Source: Eutreptiella sp. 'Long Island Sound 2002' (taxonomy: Eukaryota > Euglenozoa > Euglenophyceae > Eutreptiales > Eutreptiaceae). Taken from it: a DNA stretch of 64,000 nucleotides. Shown piece after piece: positions 55,093 to 64,000 of this stretch. The position numbers and the translations under genes were made by a program. The notes under the pieces were generated by a model, which was given only the letters and a program-made list of their open reading frames with translations, ran no database searches and was not told where the DNA came from. The stretch is from positions 36,722,912 to 36,786,911 of the forward strand of contig OZ038389.1 of NCBI GenBank assembly GCA_964036045.1. Direction: 5' to 3'. Every line of letters begins with the position of its first letter. Position 1 is the first letter of the stretch.

Positions 55093-56280
55093 TTACCCGG
55101 GGGGTGGCCATATCTGCTCCAGGACGTGCGGGTGTGTTTGCTGGAGGTAGTGGAGGGTCTGGAAGAAGCATCGCTGGATGCCGGGCATGTCCTCCTCTGT
55201 GAGGTGGGGGTAGTTTTGGGTGGGGATGTCTGGGCCCGGCCACAGCAGCGTCATGAGGCGGGCTGCCACCATGTACGGGCATAGTTGTAGGGTGGTGGGG
55301 CGTGGGGGGGTGGGTCCCCTGCGGTTTGGGGGGGCTTCCCTCTGCTGGGGGCGCAGCGTGACCACCCACACCCATCGGTCCGTGGGGATCCCCCAGGTTC
55401 GTTGGGTCCACTTGGCGAGGCAATACATCGCCCTACCAAGGCCCTGGTAGCCGCTGCGGATGGAGAGCAGCGTGTCCAGGGATTTGGGTTCCCACGTGCC
55501 CCAGATGTGGGGGTCGTCCGGGTCGTCCCCCCTGGCGTACGTGTCGGGGCCTGGGTTGTGTGTGGGGGGGGTGTAGTCGGCGGGGAGGAGGGAGTCGGTG
55601 CCGTGTACCACCCAGTGGTCTGTGGGTGCGTGGTAGGTGGTGGTGGAGAGGGTGTAGTGCAGATTGTACATGAGGGTCATGTACGTGGAGGGGGCTGGCT
55701 GCTGCTCGTCGGGGGTGGGGATGTCCCCCGGGACGTGGTGCCGGAAGTTGCTCAGGGAGGCCATCCGGGCTACCCATGTTTCCCGCTCCCACTCTTTGGT
55801 GCTGTCGGGGGTGGCGTCGGGTGAAGGGTGGGCCATGTCGGGCTCGTGGTAGCGGGTGCGGCCCTTGGTGTCCACCCGCCCCGGCACGGGGTGTCCGACC
55901 AGGTGTCGCCCCCAGTCGATGGGGGGCACCCAGATCCGGCTCCCCGTGGGGGGCGGGCTCTCCCCGTCTGGGGTGGCGCTTGGGGGGCGCTCGTGTCGGG
56001 CGACGTGGAGGAAGGCGGCGAAGAGGAAGTCTCTGACCCCTCCCCCCAGGGTGGCCGCCTGGACCAGGGTGGCCGCCCGGATGGGGGTGCTGGTGCCGGA
56101 GGTGCGGAGGTACAGCACGACGTCCTGTTCCCCGAGTCCCCGGAGGTGCTGCCGTACCGCTGCGGGGTTGTGTAGGGCGTAGGATTCGGCCGGTGCGGCG
56201 GCTGGTGGTGCGGGGTGTGATGGGGGGGGTGGTGTGGGTTGGGGGGGGTGGTCGTCGTTGTCGCGCGTGGGGTTTTTTGA
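55093..56280 (-). CDS. Unrecognised GC-rich ORF 1, N-terminus cut by direct repeat
   Basis: A frame open from just inside the right direct repeat (TGA near 56290) down to TAA at 55093. After a Pro-rich lead it reads as a globular protein: HNPAAVRQHLRGLGEQDVV, LYLRTSGTSTPIRAATLVQ, HYTLSTTTYHAPTDHWVVHG, WGTWEPKSLDTLLSIRSG, DRWVWVVTLRP, then a helical end (CFFQTLHYLQQTHPHVLEQI). It has normal complexity and a strong coding look, but I do not recognise it. No good ATG is seen in the N-terminal part, so the true start may have been lost at the repeat junction. Confidence 0.5.
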   Translation of the reverse strand, partial: SKNPTRDNDDHPPQPTPPPPSHPAPPAAAPAESYALHNPAAVRQHLRGLGEQDVVLYLRTSGTSTPIRAATLVQAATLGGGVRDFLFAAFLHVARHERPPSATPDGESPPPTGSRIWVPPIDWGRHLVGHPVPGRVDTKGRTRYHEPDMAHPSPDATPDSTKEWERETWVARMASLSNFRHHVPGDIPTPDEQQPAPSTYMTLMYNLHYTLSTTTYHAPTDHWVVHGTDSLLPADYTPPTHNPGPDTYARGDDPDDPHIWGTWEPKSLDTLLSIRSGYQGLGRAMYCLAKWTQRTWGIPTDRWVWVVTLRPQQREAPPNRRGPTPPRPTTLQLCPYMVAARLMTLLWPGPDIPTQNYPHLTEEDMPGIQRCFFQTLHYLQQTHPHVLEQIWPPPG

Positions 56281-57292
56281 GGCTCAAAAAGAGCCAGACT
56301 GACTGGCTGGGGTCCACATGACCCCACGGCGAAGGCGCCGTTAGCATGGGAAAATCAGGCCAAAAACTGGCCAGGGTGTTGCGAGCAATGTGCAGTCTCA
56401 CCTAGTGAGGGACTCCTCCCTGCAGCGCCACGCGCTGTACCGACAGGGGGAGGAGTAAGGATGCCCAAAAATGACGGGCAGACAGGGGACCAGCGCCCAA
56501 GAAAAAGAGCTCCCCAAGAGGCCCAGCTGTGTCGGGGCCTAAACAAGGGTGGGGGTTTCACCCTACCTCACTAACGAGCCGAAGGCTGTTCCACGCCACC
56601 GTCACCCACAGTTAACTGCCTAGCAAACCAAACTTGTCTGCGCCCCAAACAGGACGCCCTGCCACCGAACAGCCAAACAGAGGGATGGGAGAAACTGCCA
56701 CTGAAAACACCTACAAAAACAACCAAAGGCAACACCCAAAGAGCAGCCTAAACATACTGACACTAAAGGAAAAACACCCAGCAGGTTAAAACTGCCCTAC
56801 AAAACAGCAAGACCGAAGTCAAAATTTACATTCAGGATCATCAGATCCTGATGACACACCCTATGTCTGGCCCGCCAGGCCACCAGTTCAGAAATACGTC
56901 ACGCACGCACACACACGCACACACCCTCATACTTGTTCAAGTTCATCTAAAATAACTTCGGAAACCTACAATCAAATGTAACAAGCACGAAAAATACAAA
57001 CGAAAAGCAAAAGAAAACGAAACGAAGCGAGAAAAACTAAATAAAAAGACACAAACAGCGAAGCAAAACAAAAGACAACGAAATAAAAAGACACCAAGCA
57101 AGCAACGACACAAATGAAACGAGCAACGACACAAGAGCACAAGCACAGACATATGCAATACGTTTGAGTGCCTGCAGCGCAGAGCACGCGTGCAGAAGTC
57201 GCGCATAATATTGACAGCTCAGAGCGCGCTTACACAGTGCAGAAAATCAGCTTTTATTTTCGGGATTTTGATATGTGTGTAGTGTAGTTAAT
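56272..57292 (+). repeat. 1,021-bp direct repeat, right copy
   Basis: See 49781-50801. The right copy is followed after one base by the right arm of the 876-bp inverted repeat. Confidence 0.85.
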
Positions 57293-57293
57293 T

Positions 57294-58169
57294 ATAAAAT
57301 TACATTATGCATTGTACTACACAGGAACTACAGTTTTTAGTTCATGCTATACCGAAGTCACTGAGTTCCTGTGCCGTCGTATGCTTCGTTGAAGGAGATT
57401 GGGTAGCCGTGATCAAGATCAACATCAAAAGATAGACACAAGGTATAGTAGGATTACAAAACTGAAGTTCCGAAGTTTAGCATCATGGCTTTGGAACTCC
57501 TTCGCCCTCGAAAACGCCCTCGCCCTCGCCGGCAATGTTTGCCGGTTTGAATGTCCAGTAAGAAAAGGTCACTACCATGTCTTTCTTGGGGTACTTGATC
57601 CGGGCTACAGCCCCCCTCTTTGCCTAAGGAAGGGCTGAGACTAACACTCAAAAATTTTTGTTTCTCTTATGAAGCTTCAAGTACACTTTCTCGGCAACTA
57701 GGGTTAAAGCCCTAGCTCCCCCATGAAGTTCACCCCTACTACTCAACGGAGCGGGGGTATCATCCCTCATAGAGGTTATACCGAAAAAAAGTAGGCACTT
57801 CATGCCTTGGGCCTTGTAGGTTAAGCCTAGTGGTCCCCCACCTCAGGACCCTTATACTGGAACGTTTCTACTACTTATTGTGGTTCCAGATTGTAACTGT
57901 TTCTGAATGCAGTTGCTTGGCCAAGTCATTTCCTGTGTCTGGCCTAACTCCTATGCCCCAGATTCCTAACCAGCTCCATTTCATCCAAATGAGTGCACAT
58001 GAAGTGCTTGGTGCTATCTTGGAGGACTGAGTCATGCCAGTTTTCACACAAAATCATTTGCTTTTTTTATAAAACCATTTGAGTTGCATATTTGATTCCT
58101 CATTTGTCTATATGCAGCCCCTCTTTGCTTACAATGCTTTGATTTGGAAGAACACCATCACGATGCTGA
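57294..58169 (+). repeat. 876-bp inverted repeat, right arm
   Basis: 263 bp of flank plus the first 613 bp of the element A 5' LTR; reverse complement of 52648-53523. Confidence 0.88.
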
Positions 58170-58298
58170 CTTTGATCCTGTTTGTGGTGTTCCTTGTTCG
58201 TGGACTTTACCTTTTTGCAGTTTTGGGGAAACATCTTTTGAAAAGCAATCAAGGTTTTCAATATCAACAACAAGCAAGGGACATCAGAACCTCTTTCT
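57557..58298 (+). repeat. LTR-A, 5' LTR of element A
   Basis: 742 bp, begins AGTAAGAAAAGGTC and ends tttCT. Collinear with the C LTRs but diverged; the 18-bp palindrome is reduced to CTAGGG/CCCTAG arms. Confidence 0.85.
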
Positions 58299-58309
58299 GG
58301 TAGCAGAGG
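58299..58309 (+). other. Primer binding site of element A
   Basis: GGTAGCAGAGG preceded by T: a 12-base match to the complement of the 3' end of animal-type initiator tRNA-Met (CCTCTGCTACCA). Confidence 0.8.
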
Positions 58310-58359
58310 GCAACACCCTCGCCAAGCTAAAGCACAAGAAATCCACAGCGTATTGAGCA

Positions 58360-60613
58360 ATGTCACATCCATCAGTTACACTGAGCGCCAAGACCCTGCC
58401 AATCAGGTCGCAGCCAACGGCGGGGCCTGTAGCAGGACCTTCCAGGGCTATGTCCCTGAGCGGAAGAGATGATACAGTCGTTGTGGACACTACTGGCTGG
58501 CGCGGAGAGCACCAAGCAAGAGGGGCGGAAGAAAAATATATGAGAGAAGCCCCTGAGGCGCCTGTGTTAACCCAGAAACGCCTCAGAAGCCTCGAAGGGA
58601 GGGATCCGATGGCGGCTGCCCTCCTGTCTGTCGTATCTTCCTTACCTCCTTCTGAGGATGCCCCTGATCCTGATTCCCAGGCCGCGATGGAGAAGGTCGC
58701 CACCGCCAAAGTGAAAGCCTGGAGAAAAGCAGGAAAGAAGGAGAAGGAGAAAGAACCGATGAAGGCGTATCCCATGTTCAGCACCACGTGGGGTGAGGGG
58801 TTCGAAGCACCTTATGGGGAAATATCCGCCACGACGTCCAATGACTCCTTGGAATGGGAGGAGGACTGGATATCTAGAGAGCCTACCCCGTCGTTACCTT
58901 CGAGGCCAAGACCACTTTCGCCTCGTGGGGTGTGCCTCGAGCCCATGCGCGTGGAAAGAGGTTTACCTGCACGTATGGCTGCCCCTAAACTGGGTCTGGA
59001 TGAGACCATGGAACTCCTCTCCCGTGTTCTGGGGGCTGGGGATGAAGATCCTGATTTGAGTGCACTGTCTGCAGCACTCAAGGCTAAACTGGGGCTGTCT
59101 GAACTGAAGAAGCCCCCCTCGACCATGTTGCCGGGTGTTGAACTCCTGACCTTGGGCGTGAAAAGCTGCAGAGGGATCCGCAGCACCTTCTTGGACACTT
59201 GTCCAAGCCCTTTCCATCCTCGTGTGAGGACTGTTCCTGTATGCACTATTGGGGATTCTACTGAGGCTGAGATGGAGGGCTATGGGCTGGCTGCACTGGC
59301 GCCACTTGCCACTGTCTACCCCTCACCCCCCTCAGGTGGAAAAGGTGACACTGGTGTACCAGGTCGGGGAACGAAGGGCATCGCCACAGCGAACGTTCAG
59401 ATCGAGCCTCCCGAGTTCGATCCTAAAAACTTGCCCGAATGGGCCGAAGAGCTTTCGGAGTTTCTACTCCTCACCGGACAGCAACATGCTGATGTCCGGA
59501 CCAAATGCACGCTCATCAAGAAGTTGTGCAAGAAAAAGTTCCTTCAGCGGGAGGTGAAAACTGCCATCAGGAAGAGCTCCAGTTGGGGAGACTTCCTTAA
59601 AAGACTGGAACAAATGTACCCAGTCTACGAAACGGACCTGAGTGTCCGTACGGAGATAGAGGAACTACCCCCACTTCCTGAGTTCCCCACGGCTGCCCGT
59701 ATTTCTGAGTTCCTGGCGCAGCTAGAGGAGCTAATGGGGAGGATGAACCCCTGCTCATACGGGCCTACCAAGCCGCATCTGTGGCTCGTGGGTAAAATTC
59801 CTCCCAGGACTTGGGAGAATTGTAAGGAGACGTCCGAGAGGAAATCCCGGACTCATTCCTACGATGAGTTGGTCGATCTTCTGATCGAACTCGCCATGGA
59901 GAGAGAAAACGACTCTCACATGGATAAATACCTGCGCAAACATCTGCGGAGGGAGCCCCCTGCTGAAAGGCCTCAGGGAGGGAGGTCCCCACAACCCCAC
60001 TCTAACCCTGGAAAGAAAAATGGAGGGCAACTGAAGCATATGAAGGAGACCCCCCCCGCTAAAGGCAAGGGAGCCCCCAATCTTTTTTATTGCCAGCCTA
60101 CGGACGACAAGGGGGGACCATGTCACGCCCCTGACTGCGATGGACGCAGCTCTTGTATGCTGCAGTTGCGGCGGACGCAGAAGACCAAGGATGGTCAGGA
60201 GGTCAAACACCAGGACCACTTCCGCTGCACTATCACGTGTGGCTACTGCGGCAAGAGGAGGCACTACGAGGATGAGTGCCACATAAAACGCCGCGAGTCC
60301 GAGAAGCTAAAGAAGGCCGAGGAAGAACGGCGTAAGAACGCCGGTAAGGGGGGGGGAGGCAGTACCCCTGGGGGAACTCCCGGTGGAGGTAACCCTGGAG
60401 GTAGGCAAAGGAAACTCCGCACCCCCCACAGGTGGAAAACCAGGCCCCACCCCCAAGGCTGAGCAGCCTGGGGAGGAGCGAACCGTACCCTCCACCCCCA
60501 GCGCCAGTGGCGCTGACAAGGGAAACGAGAACGCCAAGAAGCGCCGCCTCAACTGGCACTCTAAGTGCCTGCAGGCGGCGGGCTTTGAAGTGAAATTCCC
60601 TGAAGGGGAATAG
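58360..60613 (+). pseudogene. gag: gag of element A
   Basis: ATG at 58360. A 700-codon frame to 60462 covers a variable N-terminal region, a linker (DPDLSALSAALKAKLG), the capsid-like domain (LPEWAEELSEFLLLTGQ, residues about 350-530), a Cys/His segment and the zinc knuckle CGYCGKRRHYEDEC (residues about 627-640). One frameshift near 60390 separates the last 70 codons (60383-60613), which end VKFPEGE and TAG. This is the most complete gag here. Confidence 0.88.
60611..60613 (+). other. gag/pol boundary stop codon TAG (A)
   Basis: GAA TAG GGG GGC GGC TCC, nearly identical to element C. Protease follows but is one base out of frame in this copy because of an extra base near 60630. Confidence 0.5.
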
Positions 60614-60789
60614 GGGGGCGGCTCCAAGGAAAGAAGATTTGGTTTTCTGCATCACCGTCAAAATAGGTGATCAGGTTTACAAAGCGGTCTTGGACACGGG
60701 CGCCACGCTCTCAATCGTGGCCCGCAGATTACTAAAACAAGCCAAGATCCCGAAAACCAAAACAGTGGCGATAAGGGTAGGGGATGGTC
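60614..60789 (+). pseudogene. protease of element A, N-terminal part
   Basis: Contains VLDTGATLSIVARR and TVAIRVGDG, matching the protease of C, and is cut at 60789 by the B3 LTR. Confidence 0.8.
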
Positions 60790-61574
60790 AGTAGGAAAAA
60801 GTGCTTTTCCATTGCTTTGAGGCATACTCTAGTTGTATTAGAGATGCACTGAGCATCCAGGCATTTCTATCTTAGTATTGGTCCCACCAAAAGTGGTGAT
60901 AACACATTTTGACCTATGGAACCAAACACCAAATCAGGATATGGAGTGGACCCCTTAATCCCCTTTCAATCTGAGGCAAATCATCTTTTCCTGAGTTGAC
61001 TGAGAACTGACATATCCAAGGCAGAGCCTATGAATTTATCTATGTTTTTCCATGATTCTTAGCTATCCTAGTGGTATGCACCCTAGGGGGCTGGGCACCT
61101 CTTTTTGAGAGGTCCTGGGTTCCATTCCTGGTCAGCCTAGCTAAGTAGGAAGATCCCATGTGACATGGCAGTGACCTCATCGCCACATGCCCTGCCACCT
61201 CAGCACATATGGGACCCAAAACAAAGAGTGCACATCTCCTGAGATGGCACTATGGAGAGAGAGTGACCATGGGGCAGTTTTCTAACTCTTTTCCAAAACA
61301 TTTCAGCTATCTTTGTGAATATGCATTCATTTGTGACCTGAGTTGCAGTTTCTGTGAATATCCAATCATCTTTCACTGTTTACACTGCAGCCCTTCATGC
61401 TTTGATCCTGATTCTCTTCTCTTTGCATACTATTGGCTTGCGCTATCCTGGATTGACTGAATTTCATCAAAACAGAAGCTTTTCATCTCCAAAAACAAGC
61501 AGCAGGAAACCCTACACCAACAGCAAGCAGCAGGAGAGGCAAAACACAGTGCTGAAACCACTATAAACCTTTCT
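60790..61574 (+). repeat. LTR-B, 5' LTR of B3
   Basis: 785 bp. Begins AGTAGGAAAAAGTGC (one substitution from the other copies) and ends tttCT. Confidence 0.88.
61058..61145 (+). other. tRNA-like sequence in LTR-B (B3)
   Basis: Fourth copy of the 88-nt tRNA-like sequence; closing stem intact; loop change ggttccattcc in the B-box. Confidence 0.6.
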
Positions 61575-61587
61575 GGTAGCAAGAGGC
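61575..61587 (+). other. Primer binding site of B3
   Basis: GGTAGCAAGAGGC directly after the LTR, same as B1. Confidence 0.65.
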
Positions 61588-61674
61588 AGTCTGTCTCTGC
61601 GCACCGGCAGCAACCCCGCGCCGTACATCCAGTGCGCCGAGTACAGGCATATATAAGCAGAAGGGTGACTGAAG

Positions 61675-64000
61675 ATGGACACAAGGAAGGAGGACGCCGA
61701 CGTGAAGACAGCGCCAGCGCCTGAGGCACCGGCAAGGCCAGCACCTGGCGCTGTACCTTCGGCAGAGCCCTTACATGGGCCAGTGGATGCGGCTGAGGAC
61801 TCCCTGGATGGACTCCAGACGGCCTTCGGGGCCCTGTCTGTCGAAGAGGTGGTCGTGGTCTCTCAGCCTGTGAAGAGGAAGAGAAGAGAGAGCGAGAAGG
61901 ATGCTGGAGAAGAAGCAGACGAAGGAGAGGAACAAGGGCAAGACCTGACGAATGACCCTACCTTCGAAGGTGCACCAAGCGCTTCTGGCCTCCACGCATC
62001 ACCCTCTCCTTTAACCACCACACTCCCAGCCGCTGCAACATCCACTTCCACAACCAACCCGCCTATGGCAGAGGGCACAGGCTTTACTGGCATGCCTCAC
62101 TACCCGGCCTATGGTATGGGCCCACCTACCACTGCGCTCCATGAGGCAACTACTGCCAGTGAGCCGGTGGCTACCAGCTCTGCGCCGCGATGGTATGCGG
62201 CTGAATATCCCCATCCACTACCCGCTACTGGAACCTATGTGGATGTTCCTGGGTATGCACCTGGCTATGCAACCTTGAGTGGGTTGAGGAGAGGACCTGA
62301 ATCTCTTGGTGGCAGGAGTAGAGGATCGGGACGATCCTCCAACAGGTCCCTGACGCGGTCGGAGATCAACGAGGTGCTCCGAGGAGCCACTTCAAAAATC
62401 GTGGGCGACCTCACTCAAGAGATCCGTGAGAAACTGGAGCCCCTGATGATCCCGCCCCACGCGTCACCTACCACGGTGGGAATGTCACCCCACCGAGTAC
62501 AGGCCAACCACCTGGCGGCAGGGTTGACAAACACCCTGGGGAGCCTGAGGAGCCGACCGATGCCGACTCCAGCACCTATTCCGAGAAGTCCTTTCGTGCC
62601 GAGAACGGCCCAGCCGCCCTACAGCCACGTGACGAACTCGACGAGGGCCGAGCTGGACCGGCTGGGGCTAACAGCCTTGAGGGCTATGGTGGACGTAGAG
62701 CCTTATGGCTCTAGTGATCTAGGCGGAGACCCCTCTGATGATGAGCCGCCGTCGATGACTTCAACTTCGCCCTCGGAGGACGATGACCCGGAGGACCCCG
62801 AGGACCCAAAGGGGAAGAAGAAGAAGAAGAAGAAGAAGAAGACCCGACGCCCTGAGGGACGCAGGTCTCAGGAGGCGAAGGCTATTGCCACCTCCAAGAT
62901 CGTGGTGAACCTGCCTGAGTTCACAGGCAAGGACCTCAGCGAGTTCGCTGAGAATTTTGGCCGGTTTCTCCGATTGACAGGCCAAACCTACGCTACTGGG
63001 CAAGTGAAGTGCGATCTGCTCCTGCAGTGCTGCAAGACCAAGTACCTGGAGAAGCAGGTCAGGCAGATCGTGACTAACTCCGCCACCTTTGCCGATGTGT
63101 TGGTTGCCCTGGAGAGGCAGTACCCGACGTACGAAACCGACCTCTCCATCAGGGCCGAGATCCAGAACCTGCCCGTGCTGCCCCACAACCCCAAACCTGG
63201 CAGGGTATCTGAGCTGTTGGCTGACCTGGATCACTGGGCTGGACGACTGACGCCTGGTTCCTACAGCAGCGACGACCTGCTGTTCTGGTTGGTGGCCAAG
63301 CTCCCTCGAGAGCTATGGGACGAGTGCCGTTCGACGGCGGAGCGCAAGGCTAGGTCCCTCCGCTACGAGGACCTATGCGTGCTACTCCTGGAGCTGGCGC
63401 TGGAGAAGGAGAGCGACCAGCACTTGAACAACTACCGTCTTGGTGGTGGAGGATCTGGAGGCCATGGCAAAGGGTACCAAGGGTCCCGACCTGGGCAGGG
63501 GACTACCCCCAAAACACGCCCACGCCCGTATCATGGAGAACGTGAAGGAGCTATTCTGGTGTGGTGCCAGAGACGAGCAGGGCCACCTGCAGCACGCCCC
63601 TGACTGCGAGCAGCGTGACTGCTTCGTCGTCCAGGGGAAGCAGCAGGAGAAGAACACCGGCGCCAAAGCGAAGCTGCCGGATCATTACCGGTGCACCATT
63701 ACGTGTGCATTCTGCGGTAAGCGGAAGCACTACGAGGATGAGTGCTACCATAAGCAACGCCTATCGGCGAAGCTTAAAGGGGAAGATCCTGGCAAAGGCT
63801 CAGGCAAAGGTGGAGGCAAAGGCAAAGGCAACGACTCCGGCAAGGGCAAGTCGAAAGGACGTGGTCAAGGGCAAGACAAGGGTCAAGGCGGACGAGGAGG
63901 AGGCGCTAACCGCCAGCCCGACAACAAGAACAAGGACAAGAACGGAGGCAACCCCAACCCTAATCCAGGGGGGAACTCCGAGCCCTCTGGAGGGCAGTCT
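61675..64000 (+). pseudogene. gag: gag of B3 (incomplete at window end)
   Basis: ATG at 61675, about 100 bp after the LTR. 642 codons are open to 63603: VPSAEPLHGP region, Glu-rich stretch, Pro/Thr linker, a Lys-run at about 62812-62845 and the capsid-like domain (62905-63420). An extra A in a run near 63510 shifts the frame. The next frame carries MENVKELFWCGARDEQG, the zinc knuckle CAFCGKRKHYEDEC (about 63710-63750) and a Gly/Lys tail to the window end. Confidence 0.88.

Larger units (their letters stand above)
57557..64000 (+). mobile_element. Element A: Ty3/gypsy element interrupted by B3, incomplete at window end
   Basis: LTR-A, primer site, gag and the start of protease (to 60789). Element B3 is then inserted in the protease. 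The rest of A should lie beyond the window, after B3. Left-flank bases TGTCC (57552-57556) should recur after the A 3' LTR. Confidence 0.8.
60790..64000 (+). mobile_element. Element B3, 5' part (inserted in A protease)
   Basis: LTR-B, primer site and gag, running off the window end. Closely related to B1 and B2. Confidence 0.88.

Noticed and set aside
53477-55423. 648-codon minus-strand frame
   Set aside because: Overlaps ORF 1 and ORF 2 in another frame and is Pro/His/Arg-rich; ORF 1 and ORF 2 have the more natural composition.
1-64000. Dinoflagellate spliced-leader sequence, rRNA genes, CRISPR arrays and prokaryotic operons
   Set aside because: Looked for by eye and not found; the direct repeats present are satellites or retrotransposon parts.

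Overview
This is eukaryotic nuclear DNA consisting almost entirely of nested, decayed LTR retrotransposons and satellite-like repeats. I recognise no cellular housekeeping gene. The chromodomain Ty3/gypsy elements, the initiator-tRNA-Met-type primer sites and the low gene content fit a large, repeat-rich genome such as that of a unicellular alga (dinoflagellate or prasinophyte type), but I cannot place the species. I looked for a dinoflagellate spliced leader, telomere repeats and rRNA and saw none.

Layout. (1) 1-7.3 kb: a minus-strand Ty3/gypsy element (E1), TCGA-rich, broken by stops and frameshifts and by a 2,651-bp insertion (2388-5038) with a 10-bp target duplication. (2) 7.3-10.7 kb: GC-rich DNA with a 378-bp tandem array, a CCTA-tailed segment and A-rich DNA. 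(3) 10,686-48,812: one chromodomain Ty3/gypsy element (C), bounded by 711-bp LTRs and the 5-bp target duplication GTTTT. Its gag is split by element B2 (12,365-32,968, duplication AGGGC). The gag of B2 is split in turn by element B1 (minus strand, up to 23,132, duplication CCTGG). Part of the B2/B1 boundary was later inverted and partly deleted. (4) The 3' region of C (39.1-48.1 kb) holds two 11-bp minisatellites, structured noncoding sequence and a GC-rich 419-bp dimeric array between tRNA-like fragments. (5) 48.8-49.6 kb: the interrupted target locus, with a 165-bp repeat that encodes a 55-residue repeat in an open frame. (6) 49.8-58.2 kb: a GC-rich island with unrecognised ORFs, framed by 1,021-bp direct repeats and 876-bp inverted repeats. 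(7) 57,557-64,000: element A (LTR, PBS, gag, start of protease), interrupted in the protease by element B3, which runs off the window.

The A, B and C elements share one architecture: LTR (AGTAAG...TTTCT), primer site GGTAGC(A)AGAGG, gag with a CX2CX4HX4C zinc knuckle, a stop codon at the gag/pol boundary with pol continuing in frame (TGA in B, TAG in A and C), protease, a domain resembling N6-adenine methyltransferase (Dam-like), reverse transcriptase, RNase H, integrase, chromodomain, a long 3' noncoding region, a polypurine tract and the LTR. The most novel signal is a module of roughly 430 nt in the 3' noncoding region shared by families B and C. Several helices in it, including two H-type pseudoknots, are kept by compensatory or wobble-preserving changes. 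LTR-B also carries an 88-nt tRNA-like sequence with A- and B-box-like motifs in all four copies. Every element here is defective; B2 has the longest intact stretch of pol (1,176 codons).
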